Positions 1 to 7,889 of a stretch of 19,190 nucleotides of DNA are shown one piece after another. The stretch spans positions 1-19,190 of the forward strand of contig CAKTWY010000022.1 in the NCBI GenBank assembly GCA_934630445.1, in the 5' to 3' direction. Position 1 is the stretch's first letter. Each line of letters begins with the position of its first letter. Made by a program: the position numbers and the translations under genes. This stretch comes from an uncultured Eubacteriales bacterium (GTDB taxonomy: Bacteria > Bacillota > Clostridia > Oscillospirales > Butyricicoccaceae). The notes under the pieces were generated by a model. That model was not told the DNA's origin. It made no database searches and saw only the letters and a program-made list of their open reading frames with translations.

Positions 1-2
1 AA

Positions 3-746
3 AAAGTGATATCCCGCGGTGTGCCCGATCTGCTCGGCGGTTACGGCGCGCGCATTGAGCAGACGCATGCGTATTATAAAGAGATGCTCGCTGATTACCC
101 CAAATGCCGGAAGTATATCCCCATCCATCATTCGGATGTGCAGGGGCCGTTTGACGTGGCGCATCTGATCTGGGGCAACGAGATTTATTATGAGCTGTAT
201 GATGAACCGGAGCTTGTGCATGCGCTCCTCGAAGTGGTGTCAGATACGCTCATCGCTTTCCTGGACAGGGAACTTACACGCATCGGGAGCAGACGCGACG
301 GCTATTGCCCGCGCGGAAATGATCTGTTCAAGGGCAACGTGACGCTTTGCGATGATACGAGCGTCAACCTTTCGCGCGAGATGTATGTGGAGACGTCGCT
401 TGTCTATAACCGTAAGGTCGCACAGCATTTCGGAGGGGCGGGCCTTCATTTCTGCGGCCGGGCCGATCATTGGCTGGAAGACCTTATGGAGGAAGAGAGC
501 ATCCAAAGCGTGAATTTCGGATATATGGACGGGCGCTTTGATATGGCGTTCCTGCGCAAGGCCTACGCGATCGCCTGCAGGACGAAAACACCGCTCGTAC
601 GCTATAATCTTACGGATGAAGAGTTCAGCGCTTTTGAACCCAGCGAATTTCCGACCGGTATGACGCTGGTCGTCGAAGCGGGTACGGCTGCGCGGGCGAA
701 AGAATACATAGCGCAGTATGCGGCGAAGCAAACGGCTGAATATTGA
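3..746 (+). CDS. Uroporphyrinogen decarboxylase-family protein, 5'-truncated
   Basis: This is the C-terminal part of a URO-D-fold protein; the reading frame is open to the left edge, so the true start lies outside the window. Visible family features are a segment reading DVQGPFDVAHLIWG, a GLHFCGRADHW segment typical of the URO-D/methyltransferase barrel, and a following SVNFGYMDG strand. Catabolic Clostridia carry many such paralogs beside sugar or methylated-compound genes. They are usually cobamide-dependent methyltransferase-like enzymes or of unknown function, not haem biosynthetic HemE. The visible 247 residues are shorter than the usual 340-380. It ends at a strong bidirectional terminator. 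The substrate cannot be told from the sequence, and assignment to the fold family is firmer than any reaction. Confidence 0.75.
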   Translation, partial: KVISRGVPDLLGGYGARIEQTHAYYKEMLADYPKCRKYIPIHHSDVQGPFDVAHLIWGNEIYYELYDEPELVHALLEVVSDTLIAFLDRELTRIGSRRDGYCPRGNDLFKGNVTLCDDTSVNLSREMYVETSLVYNRKVAQHFGGAGLHFCGRADHWLEDLMEEESIQSVNFGYMDGRFDMAFLRKAYAIACRTKTPLVRYNLTDEEFSAFEPSEFPTGMTLVVEAGTAARAKEYIAQYAAKQTAEY

Positions 747-786
747 AAAAGCGCCCGGCAAAACGACTGTTTTGCCGGGCGCTTTT
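747..786. terminator. Bidirectional intrinsic terminator between convergent genes
   Basis: A perfect 18-bp stem (AAAAGCGCCCGGCAAAAC, 747-764, against 769-786) closes a 4-nt loop, GACT. The stem ends in A/T runs on both sides, so each strand yields a U-tract. It sits directly after the stop of the URO-D-like gene (+) and downstream of ireB (-), and can end both convergent transcripts. Confidence 0.9.
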
Positions 787-862
787 CAGCGCTTGAGTGG
801 ATCAGAGCAGACGCGCATATTCTTCAGCAGACCTGTGCGCACAAAGAGAGGGGAGAGCACGT

Positions 863-1108
863 TCACTCTCCAAGATACTGCCGTACAAGCTCCTGCAGGA
901 GCTCATCGCGGTCGATCTTGCGGATGAGGCTGCGGGCGTTGTTGTAGTTGGTGATATAGGTGGGGTCTTCCGACAGAATATACCCGACGATCTGATTGAT
1001 CGGGTTGTATCCCTTCTCCTTCAAAGCGTCATAAACGGCGGTGAGGATGCGCTTCATCTCTTTTTCGTTGTCCTCAACCAGACTGAATTTACGCGTTCCG
1101 TCAAACAT
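863..1108 (-). CDS. ireB: IreB-family regulatory phosphoprotein (UPF0297)
   Basis: This 81-residue protein matches the IreB/YrzL family over nearly its whole length. The diagnostic core is ALKEKGYNPINQIVGYILSE, followed by DPTYITNYNNARSLIRKIDRDELL. In Enterococcus faecalis IreB is a small cytoplasmic protein phosphorylated on N-terminal Thr residues by the kinase IreK and affects cephalosporin tolerance. Here one N-terminal Thr (Thr5) is visible. The start at 1108 is preceded by a strong AGAAGGGGG ribosome binding site. An in-frame ATG at 1228 would give a longer protein, but it lies at or before the predicted transcription start. In many Firmicutes the gene is next to alaS and ruvX; here it stands alone. 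Confidence 0.92.
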   Translation of the reverse strand: MFDGTRKFSLVEDNEKEMKRILTAVYDALKEKGYNPINQIVGYILSEDPTYITNYNNARSLIRKIDRDELLQELVRQYLGE

Positions 1109-1224
1109 GGCCAGGCCCCCTTCTGCCAGATAATATGAACCTGCGGTGTATGCATGGTGCAATAGAAGAAGGCCGCGCCGCCGCAGGCGGTCCGCGTCCA
1201 ATACATACTGCCGCAAATCACGAT
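1109..1224 (-). other. ireB 5' untranslated leader
   Basis: About 115 nt lie between the predicted transcription start and the ireB ATG. They contain a GC-rich region able to form a CCGCC/GGCGG hairpin. The frame continuous with ireB stays open through the leader, but no second ribosome binding site was seen. No known riboswitch class was recognised. Confidence 0.4.
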
Positions 1225-1230
1225 ACATTA

Positions 1231-1259
1231 ACTATAAACTATTTGGCGGGCGGTGTAAA
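1231..1259 (-). promoter_or_regulatory. Sigma-A-type promoter of ireB
   Basis: On the minus strand, -35 TTTACA (1259-1254) is separated by 17 bp from -10 TATAGT (1236-1231). The predicted transcription start is near 1224, which places the 121-codon extended reading frame's ATG (1228) outside the message. Confidence 0.75.
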
Positions 1260-1359
1260 GAGCGCCCGCAAAAAATCACGGAAAAGAAATACGCAGCTGC
1301 AATAGCGCGCGTACATACCGCACTGCCGCATCACCTGCTGAACAAAATGCATCCAGTGC

Positions 1360-1633
1360 ACCTTTGATGGATAAGGGGAACCGCGCCACGGAAAGCCCCA
1401 ACGGGCGCGCTGGCGGCGTTCTCGCTCTCCGCGGGCGGCAGCCCGCGTTCGGACTGCGGTCTTGCCATCATACCCTTTGGCCTCACTGGGATCCGAAGGC
1501 GTTTTTCGGGAGCGGAAGGCGCTCCCGGCAAGGCGGACGACGAAATCTTACTGGCGCAAGGCGAGGAGGACAACACAGCCCAGGGGCAGTTTCCGCCCCC
1601 GCAAAACCGTGTCCGCCCTTGTCGATCAAAGGT
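1360..1633. repeat. MITE-like element with 18-bp terminal inverted repeats
   Basis: The ends are inverted repeats. The left end reads ACCTTTGATGGATAAGGG (1360-1377) and the right end, on the opposite strand, reads ACCTTTGATCGACAAGGG (1633-1616), with 16 of 18 positions identical. The 274-bp interior has no convincing gene but holds several hairpins: CGCGGGC/GCCCGCG at 1430-1447 and CGGGAGCG/CGCTCCCG at 1507-1527. A further AGGTATA/TATACCT hairpin (1630-1650) overlaps the right end. No target-site duplication was seen. Short frames inside it look like chance. Confidence 0.5.
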
Positions 1634-1698
1634 ATATAAACAGTATACCTGATAGATGCGGCGAATGGGTGAACAAATTCTGAAAATTCTCTGATATT

Positions 1699-1742
1699 TG
1701 CGGCAAGCGCGGTACAGGCAGCCCTGCGCCGCACTTGCCGCA
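1699..1742 (-). terminator. Probable end-of-operon hairpin for pheST
   Basis: As minus-strand RNA this gives a 14-bp stem, TGCGGCAAGTGCGG against CCGCGCTTGCCGCA with one G-U pair, plus an inner CAGG/CCTG helix. The pair that is a mismatch on the plus strand is a wobble on the minus strand, which points to the pheT transcript. No clear U-tract follows, so it may be a 3'-end-stabilising structure or a weak terminator. Confidence 0.5.
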
Positions 1743-1778
1743 TACAGCTTCGTATCCCGGAAGAACCTTTATCAAAAA

Positions 1779-4190
1779 TTACGCGCGCAGCGTCGCGCCG
1801 AGCTTCTCTTCCAGCGCTTTGATCGCGCGGTTCATGGCGCGGTCGCTCTCCTCGTCGGTGATGGTACTGTCGCTCGCGCGCAGAGACATGGAGTAGGCAA
1901 CGCTCTTTTTGCCCGCGGGCAGCTGTTCGCCGCGATAGACGTCGAACAGGGTGACGCTCTCCAGATGTTTGCCGGCGCTCTCGCGGATGCACTGCTCGAT
2001 GGCCGCGACGGGGAGCGATTCGTCGCAGACGACAGCGATGTCGCGCGAAGACGCGGGGAAGCGCGGCAGCGCGTGGAACACACGTCCGGTTTCGACCGCG
2101 CTCTCAATATCGTCCAGACGAATCTCCGCCGCACAGACAGGAACGTTCAATCCGTAGTTTTTCAGCACGCGCGGATGGATCTCGCCGATCACGCCCGCGC
2201 TCCTGCCGCCCAGCGTTACGCGTGCGCAGCGGCCGGGATGGTAAGACGGATCGTCCTTGAGCGCCTCGAAGGCAAAGGACGTGATTTTGAGCGACTTGAA
2301 GATCGCGCACAGCGCGCCCTTGAGTTTGAAGAAATCCATTTCGCCGTATGCTGCGAGCGTGAGGACCTTGCTCTCGCACGGGAGGGCGGCGGCGTCGACG
2401 TCGCCGGTATCGGTAAGCACGGGGGTATAGACCGTTGCGAGCTCATAGAGCTTTGCGCAGGGATTGCGGCGGTTGGCGTTGCGCGCAATGACCTCGAGCA
2501 TGGAGGGAAGGGAGGTCGTGCGCATGATGCTCAGATCCTCGCCGAGCGGATTCAGGATTTTGACCGAGCGGCGCAGCGGGCTGTCAGAGGCGAGGAGGAT
2601 ATTGTCGTAGAATTTCGGACTGATGAAGGAATAGGTGAAGACCTCGTCGTAGCCCACCGAGCGGCAGGCCTGCGCGAGGTCGCGCTCGAACGCCTGGCGA
2701 GAGGTGAGTTTGCCCTGCGTGCTCCCACCCGCGGACAGCGTGGTCGGGATTTTATCATAGCCGTAGAAGCGCGCGATCTCCTCGGAGACATCGGCCATGC
2801 GCTCCACGTCCGGACGCCAGGAGGGAACGACGATCTCGTCGCCCTCAATGCCGAAGCCGAGCTTGGTCAGGATGCGCTCCATCTCTGCGCGCGAAACATC
2901 GATGCCGATGAGCCGGTTGATCTTTTCGCACTCCAGCGGCAGGCGGCGCAGCTGAAGGTCGGCGTTCAGCACGTCGATCATCCCGCCGACGACCTCACCC
3001 GCGCCGAGCAGCTCGACAAGCTCGCACGCGCGCTCGAGTGCGGGGATGGTGTTCTGTACGTCCAGGCCCTTTTCAAAAAGGGCGGAGGCATCCGTGCGCA
3101 TGCCGAGCTTCTTCGCCGTGATGCGAACGGAAGGACCGTTGAAGGTCGCCGACTCGAAGACAACGGTGCGCGTCGCATCGGTGATCTCGCTGTTTTCGCC
3201 GCCCATTACGCCGGCGACCGCGACGGGGCGCACGCTGTCGGCGATGACGAGCATATCCTCCGTGAGGTTGCGCTCCTGACCGTCAAGGGTGTTGAAGTGC
3301 TCGCCCGCGCGTGCCAGGCGCACGTCGATGGCGCTGCCCTTCAGGCACGCGTAGTCGAACGAATGCATGGGCTGGCCGTATTCGAGCATGACATAGTTTG
3401 TGATGTCGACGATGTTGTTGATCGGGCGCACGCCCATGGCGCGCAGGCGCTCGCGCATCCATGCCGGCGAGGGTTCGATCTTGACGTTTTTCACGACGCG
3501 CGCGGTGTAGCGCGGGCAGAGCGCGGGTTCTTCCACCGTGACGTTCAGATACTCGGAGATATCGCCGCTGCCGCCGCGCACGGCAGGCGTGTGGAGGTTG
3601 AGCGGCGTTTCAAACGTGGCGGCCGCCTCGCGCGCAAGGCCGATGACGCTGAAGCAGTCGGGGCGGTTGGAGGTGATTTCAAATTCCCATACCGTATCGT
3701 CGATGCCGAGCACGGTGCGGATATCCTCGCCAATACGGCCTTCGAGCGATTTGTCGAGGACGAGAATGCCGTTTTCGCACGCGCCGGGCACGTCGCCGAT
3801 GGTGAGGCCGAGCTCCTGAAACGAGCAGAGCATGCCGTCGGATTTGACGCCGCGGAGCTTGCCGGATTTGATTTTCACGCCGCCGGGCAGCGTGGAACCG
3901 GGCAGCGCCGCGGGAACCAGGTCGCCGGGGGTGAGGTTGGCGGCGCCGGTGACGATCTGATTGACATTGCCGCCGCCGATCTCGACCTGGCAGATGACGA
4001 GATGATCGGAATCGGGGTGCTTCTCTATCGAATTCACGCGCGCGAGGACGACGTTGCGGATCTCCTCACCGAGGAATTCCCAGCCTTCCACCTTGGAGCC
4101 GGACATCGTCATCCGCTCGGAAAATTCGCGGGGGGTGAGGTTCTCATCGAGCTTTATATAATCGGCAAGCCATTTTTTTGAAAGATTCAT
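1779..4190 (-). CDS. pheT: Phenylalanine--tRNA ligase beta subunit
   Basis: PheT is the beta chain of the alpha2-beta2 enzyme that charges tRNA-Phe; it binds the tRNA and edits mischarged Tyr-tRNA. The 803 residues are full length for the bacterial subunit. In order there are an N-terminal region, a tRNA-binding OB domain (about residues 45-150, with HPDSDHLVICQVEIGGG), B3/B4 editing domains (about 210-385), a B5 domain (about 405-475, with RPDVERMADVSEEIAR), the catalytic-like core, and a C-terminal ferredoxin-fold anticodon-binding domain (about 705-800, starting near LPRFPASSRDIAV). The ATG at 4190 follows a strong AGGAGGAG ribosome binding site. It lies 21 nt after pheS in the same T-box-controlled operon. 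Its opposite strand is also open for more than 800 codons, which I regard as a codon-bias shadow. Confidence 0.97.
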   Translation of the reverse strand: MNLSKKWLADYIKLDENLTPREFSERMTMSGSKVEGWEFLGEEIRNVVLARVNSIEKHPDSDHLVICQVEIGGGNVNQIVTGAANLTPGDLVPAALPGSTLPGGVKIKSGKLRGVKSDGMLCSFQELGLTIGDVPGACENGILVLDKSLEGRIGEDIRTVLGIDDTVWEFEITSNRPDCFSVIGLAREAAATFETPLNLHTPAVRGGSGDISEYLNVTVEEPALCPRYTARVVKNVKIEPSPAWMRERLRAMGVRPINNIVDITNYVMLEYGQPMHSFDYACLKGSAIDVRLARAGEHFNTLDGQERNLTEDMLVIADSVRPVAVAGVMGGENSEITDATRTVVFESATFNGPSVRITAKKLGMRTDASALFEKGLDVQNTIPALERACELVELLGAGEVVGGMIDVLNADLQLRRLPLECEKINRLIGIDVSRAEMERILTKLGFGIEGDEIVVPSWRPDVERMADVSEEIARFYGYDKIPTTLSAGGSTQGKLTSRQAFERDLAQACRSVGYDEVFTYSFISPKFYDNILLASDSPLRRSVKILNPLGEDLSIMRTTSLPSMLEVIARNANRRNPCAKLYELATVYTPVLTDTGDVDAAALPCESKVLTLAAYGEMDFFKLKGALCAIFKSLKITSFAFEALKDDPSYHPGRCARVTLGGRSAGVIGEIHPRVLKNYGLNVPVCAAEIRLDDIESAVETGRVFHALPRFPASSRDIAVVCDESLPVAAIEQCIRESAGKHLESVTLFDVYRGEQLPAGKKSVAYSMSLRASDSTITDEESDRAMNRAIKALEEKLGATLRA

Positions 4191-4211
4191 GATTCGCTCC
4201 TCCTATCCTGA

Positions 4212-5152
4212 TTAAAACTGATGCAGGAAACGCACGTCGTTTTCGAAGAACATGCGGATGTCGTCGATCTTGAAGCGGCGCATGACGACGCGCTCAAGCC
4301 CCATGCCGAACGCCCAGCCGCTGTATTCGTCCGGATCGATATCGCACGTTTCGAGCACCTTCGGATGGACCATGCCGCAGCCGAGGATCTCGATCCAGCC
4401 CTCGCCCTTGCACAGGCGGCAGCCCTCGCCGTGACACATGAAGCACATGACGTCCATCTCGGCCGACGGCTCCGTGAACGGGAAGTGGTGCGGGCGGAAG
4501 CGCACGACCGTATCCTCGCCGTAAAGGCGCTTGGCGAACACTTCAAGCGTCGCTTTCAGGTCCGCCATGGTAACGCCGCGGGCGAAATGATGCGGATCGG
4601 CGGCTTTTTCTTCTCCATCGTGCGCACCTGCACGGGAGAGGTCTGCGTGCGCAGCACGACATTGTCGGAGATATAGAAGGTATCCTGCGTGTCGCGCGCG
4701 GGATGGTTTTTCGGAATGTTCAGCGCTTCGAAGTTGTAATGGTCGAGTTCGACCTCCGGCCCTTCGGCGATTTCAAAGCCCATGCCGATAAAAATGTCCT
4801 TGATCTCATCGAGGACGAGCGTGAGCGGATGCTTCACGCCGATGACAGGCTCCTCGCCGGGCATGGTGACGTCGATCGTCTCGCGCGCAAGACGCGCGTT
4901 CAGCGCGGCCTCCTCAACGCCCTTTGACGCGGCCTCGATCGCCGTTTCGATAGCGGCGCGCACGTCGTTTGCAAGCTGGCCGATGATGGGGCGCTCCTCG
5001 GCGGACAGGTCCTTCATGCCGCGCAGGATGGCCGTAAGCTCGCCTTTTTTGCCGAGAAATTTGACACGTACATTCTCGAGCGCGGCACGGTCGGCCACGG
5101 TTTTGATCTCGGCTGTCGCGTTTTTCAAAATGGCTTCAAGCTGTGCTTTCAT
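4212..5152 (-). pseudogene. pheS: Phenylalanine--tRNA ligase alpha subunit, interrupted by an internal deletion/frameshift
   Basis: PheS is the catalytic class II subunit of Phe-tRNA synthetase. The N-terminal part (ATG at 5152, preceded by AAAGGAG) contains the coiled-coil tRNA-binding arm and runs normally to RTQTSPVQVRTM and PPIRIISP. It then shifts frame near 4577-4580 and stops after about 8 foreign residues. The second part resumes in another frame as GVTMADLKATLEVFAKRL and runs through the RFRPHHFPFTEPSAEMDV segment and motif 3 (FGMGLERVV) to 4212. Compared with ordinary PheS, about 27 codons starting with GRVYRRD, which hold motif 2, are missing. The net loss is about 79 nt. Repaired, the protein would be about 339 residues, normal for the family. 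Because pheS is essential and both flanks look well conserved, an assembly error is the simplest explanation. A second intact pheS is the alternative. Confidence 0.85.
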
Positions 5153-5242
5153 GGTCTGCACTCCTTTTTCGAAAATCTTATGATGTGGTTTGATTTGTGT
5201 GGAAAACGGGCGGCGCACGGCCTGCCAAGCGGCATTTTGGAC

Positions 5243-5492
5243 AACAAAAAAACCCTTCATCCCTCACACAAGGGACGAAAGGCCGACCTTCCGCGGTACC
5301 ACCCTAATTTTTGCACAGAGCAAACACTCCTTTGGCCGTAACGCTGCCACTGCGCCGCGGCCTACTTGCTATGCGTTAAGCCGGGTGCTCAAAAGTGAAC
5401 TTCACGGGTGCGCGGCGCGGGCCGGGTTTCAGCCATGCCCAGCCCTCTCTGCCCGCCGCTGCACGGGCTACTCTCTTTATCATCGCATTTGT
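5243..5492 (-). promoter_or_regulatory. T-box riboswitch leader (Phe) of pheST
   Basis: The minus-strand RNA has the T-box sequence AGGGTGGTACCGCGG (5305-5291). A terminator follows: stem 5282-5271 with 5264-5253, pairing CCTTTCGTCCCT with AGGGATGAAGGG through two wobbles, then a U7 run. Stem I features upstream include GAGTAG, AGAGAGGGCTGGG and AAGTAGG. A likely specifier loop, GTGAAGTTCACTTTTGAG, presents UUC (5399-5397), a Phe codon, followed by A. Known T-boxes sense uncharged tRNA and switch to an antiterminator, so pheST should rise when Phe-tRNA is uncharged. Confidence 0.93.
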
Positions 5493-5498
5493 TTAACG

Positions 5499-5527
5499 AT
5501 TATATCACATGGATTTTTCATTTTCAA
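5499..5527 (-). promoter_or_regulatory. Promoter of the pheST T-box transcript
   Basis: On the minus strand, -35 TTGAAA (5527-5522) and -10 TATAAT (5504-5499) are 17 bp apart, and a TGA before the -10 gives an extended -10. The predicted start near 5492 falls just before the conserved T-box 5' region. Confidence 0.85.
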
Positions 5528-5659
5528 GCCGTTTTCAAAATATTTTTTGCCTGTTCCGCGGAGACAGGATATTTGGATCGTCCACACAGTGCATATTAAA
5601 GCCCTGCCGCGGGGATACTTTTTTAAGATTCGTCACTGCATACAAAAAGGAGAATGGAT

Positions 5660-6997
5660 ATGAAGCACATCAAACACGCCGCAGCACTGGCGGTCTGTCT
5701 CGCGACCATGGCGGGAATGTTTGCATCCTGCGCGCAAAAGGAGGCGGCGCCCAGCGTTTATTTTTTGAATTTCAAACCGGAACAGAACGATGCGTATAAA
5801 GTCATAGCCGAGGAATATCAGAAGGCGAAGGGAATTGCGGTCAAGGTGGAGACGGCGGCTTCCGGCACATACGAGCAGCAGCTGAAATCGGAGATCGCAA
5901 AATCCGGCGCGCCGACCATTTTTCAGGTCAACGGACCGGTCGGTTATGCGGCGTGGAAGGATTACTGCCGCGACCTGAAAGATACGGACCTGTACGCCGA
6001 GCTGATCGATAAGGCGGCCGCCATCCACGACGGGGACGGCGTTTACGGCATCCCGTTCGCGATCGAGGGGTATGGCATCATTTATAACCGGGCGATCATG
6101 GACGAATACTTCAAAATGAGCGGAGCGAAGGTGAAGTCGACCGAGGAGATCAAGAGCTTTGACACGCTCAAAGCCGTCGCCGAGGACATGACGGCGAAAA
6201 AGGATGCGCTCGGCATCGAGGGCGTGTTTGCGTCGACCTCTCTCGCGCCGGGCGAGGAGTGGCGGTGGCATACGCACCTGGCAAACGTGCCGCTGTACTA
6301 CGAATTCCGCGACAGCGGCGCAGACTTGGCGGACAGCGCCGCGACAGGGGAAATCACCTTCCGCTACGCGGATGGCTTTCAACGCCTTTTTGATTTGTAT
6401 CTCGACCACTCCATCTCGCCGAAAACAATGCTCGGCAGCAAGACCGTCGTAGACTCCATGGCGGAATTTGCACTCGGCAAATGTGCCATGGTGCAGAACG
6501 GCAACTGGGCCTACAGCCAGATCGCCGACGTGTCGGGCAACACCGTAAAGGCGGAGGACGTGGGCTTCCTGCCGCTCTTCATCGGTATGGACGGGGAACA
6601 GACGCAGGGCCTCTGCATCGGAACGGAGAACTATTTCTGCATCAACAAAAACGCGCCGCAGGCGGATCAGGACGCGTCGATCGATTTCCTCACATGGCTC
6701 TACACCAGCGACGAGGGCAAAAAACGCGTGACGGGTGATCTCGGCTTTATCGCGCCGTTCGGCACGTTTGGGGAAAACGACAAGCCGGACGACCCGCTCG
6801 CGCGCGAGGTGCTCAAATGGTCGGCCCAGGAGGGGATCGAGAACATCCCCTGGAATTTCACCATCTTCCCGAGCCAGGAATTCAAGAACGAATTCGGCGC
6901 GGCGCTTCTGCAGTATGCGCAGGGAACGCGCGAGTGGAGCGACGTCGTTACGGCCGTGACCGAGAGCTGGAAGCGGGAAAAAGCGAACGCCCTGTAA
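5660..6997 (+). CDS. Sugar ABC transporter substrate-binding lipoprotein
   Basis: This is an extracellular family 1 solute-binding protein of the CUT1 (maltose/oligosaccharide) type that captures a sugar and delivers it to the two permeases encoded next. The N-terminus is a lipoprotein signal: Lys/His-rich start, hydrophobic stretch, and lipobox FASC with Cys24 as the anchor. The mature part, about 420 residues, has the typical pattern GTYEQQLKSEIAKSGAPTIF near the start, a middle GYGIIYNRAIMDEY hinge strand and a FALGKCAMVQNGNWAYSQI strand. I chose ATG 5660 because the AAAGGAG site is 7 nt upstream; an in-frame ATG at 5654 is too close to it. The sugar is unknown. No convincing promoter was seen; a weak match begins at TTGCCT near 5550. 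Confidence 0.9.
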   Translation: MKHIKHAAALAVCLATMAGMFASCAQKEAAPSVYFLNFKPEQNDAYKVIAEEYQKAKGIAVKVETAASGTYEQQLKSEIAKSGAPTIFQVNGPVGYAAWKDYCRDLKDTDLYAELIDKAAAIHDGDGVYGIPFAIEGYGIIYNRAIMDEYFKMSGAKVKSTEEIKSFDTLKAVAEDMTAKKDALGIEGVFASTSLAPGEEWRWHTHLANVPLYYEFRDSGADLADSAATGEITFRYADGFQRLFDLYLDHSISPKTMLGSKTVVDSMAEFALGKCAMVQNGNWAYSQIADVSGNTVKAEDVGFLPLFIGMDGEQTQGLCIGTENYFCINKNAPQADQDASIDFLTWLYTSDEGKKRVTGDLGFIAPFGTFGENDKPDDPLAREVLKWSAQEGIENIPWNFTIFPSQEFKNEFGAALLQYAQGTREWSDVVTAVTESWKREKANAL

Positions 6998-7043
6998 CCG
7001 CACGGCAAACAATGCGGCGCAGCGGCGGGGAGAAGGAGTTTTT

Positions 7044-7889
7044 ATGCGCAAAGATCTGAAAAAGCAGTTCGTCCTATTCGTGCTGCCGACGCTTACGGCG
7101 TTTTGCATCGCGTTTCTGATCCCGTTCGTGATGGGGGTATATCTGTCGTTCACGCGCTTTACCACGGTCACAAACGCGCGCTGGGTGGGGCTTGAAAATT
7201 ATGTGCGCGCGTTTGCGGGCGACCGGGATTTTGTCAGCGCCCTGTGGTTTACGGTCAAGTTTACGGTGCTTTCCGTCGTTACGATCAATATCGCCGCGTT
7301 TTTTCTGGCGCTTGCGCTCACGCAGAAGCTCTGGGGCACGAACGGTTTCCGGACGGTGTTTTTCATGCCCAACCTGATCGGCGGCATCGTGCTCGGCTAT
7401 ATCTGGCAGCTGATCATCAACGGCGTGCTCGCGCGCTGGGGCGCAGACATCACCATGAACGCGAAATACGGCTTCTGGGGGCTGGTCGTTCTGATGAACT
7501 GGCAGCTTGTGGGATATATGATGATTATTTATATCGCCGCCATCCAGAACATCCCGCCCGAGCTGCGGGAGGCGGCCAGGATCGACGGCGCGGGCGCCGC
7601 CGCCGTGCTGCGGCATGTGACGATCCCGATGGCTGCGCCGGCGATCACCATCTGCACATTTTTGACGCTGACCAATTCGTTCAAGCTCTTTGACCAGAAC
7701 CTTGCATTGACGCGCGGCGCGCCGCAAAAGCAGACGGCCATGCTCGCACTCGATATCTACAATACGTTCTATGGCCGTACAGGCTACGAGGGCGTCGGGC
7801 AGGCGAAAGCCGTGGTCTTTTTTCTCATCGTGGCCGCGATTGCCTGGGTTCAGCTGCGCTTTACGCGCACGCAGGAGGTGGAGAGCTGA
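7044..7889 (+). CDS. Sugar ABC transporter permease, MalF/UgpA type
   Basis: This is one of two membrane subunits of the CUT1 sugar importer. The 281 residues show a cytoplasmic basic start (MRKDLKK), then about six membrane segments. The cytoplasmic EAA loop, which contacts the ATPase, is at about residues 176-196 (EAARIDGAGAAAVLRHVTIP), a good match to the family signature. The ATG has an AGAAGGAG ribosome binding site. The gene lies 46 nt after the binding protein and overlaps the second permease by one base in an ATGA-type junction (TGATG), indicating translational coupling. Confidence 0.93.
   Translation: MRKDLKKQFVLFVLPTLTAFCIAFLIPFVMGVYLSFTRFTTVTNARWVGLENYVRAFAGDRDFVSALWFTVKFTVLSVVTINIAAFFLALALTQKLWGTNGFRTVFFMPNLIGGIVLGYIWQLIINGVLARWGADITMNAKYGFWGLVVLMNWQLVGYMMIIYIAAIQNIPPELREAARIDGAGAAAVLRHVTIPMAAPAITICTFLTLTNSFKLFDQNLALTRGAPQKQTAMLALDIYNTFYGRTGYEGVGQAKAVVFFLIVAAIAWVQLRFTRTQEVES

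Noticed and set aside
863..1228. 121-residue form of IreB starting at 1228
   Set aside because: The predicted transcription start is at about 1224, the family is about 80-90 residues, and a strong ribosome binding site precedes the ATG at 1108.
1331..1683. Several short frames inside the MITE-like element
   Set aside because: They are Arg/Ser/Pro-rich on both strands, have no ribosome binding sites and follow the hairpins; chance frames in GC-rich DNA.
1698..4181. 827-codon open frame on the plus strand opposite pheT
   Set aside because: It mirrors the pheT gene exactly, has low-complexity Ala/Arg/Asp/His-rich composition typical of GC-rich antisense frames, and lacks a ribosome binding site.
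5633..7171. 512-codon open frame on the minus strand opposite the sugar-binding protein
   Set aside because: It is a codon-bias shadow of a clear lipoprotein gene; its translation shows no recognisable domain.
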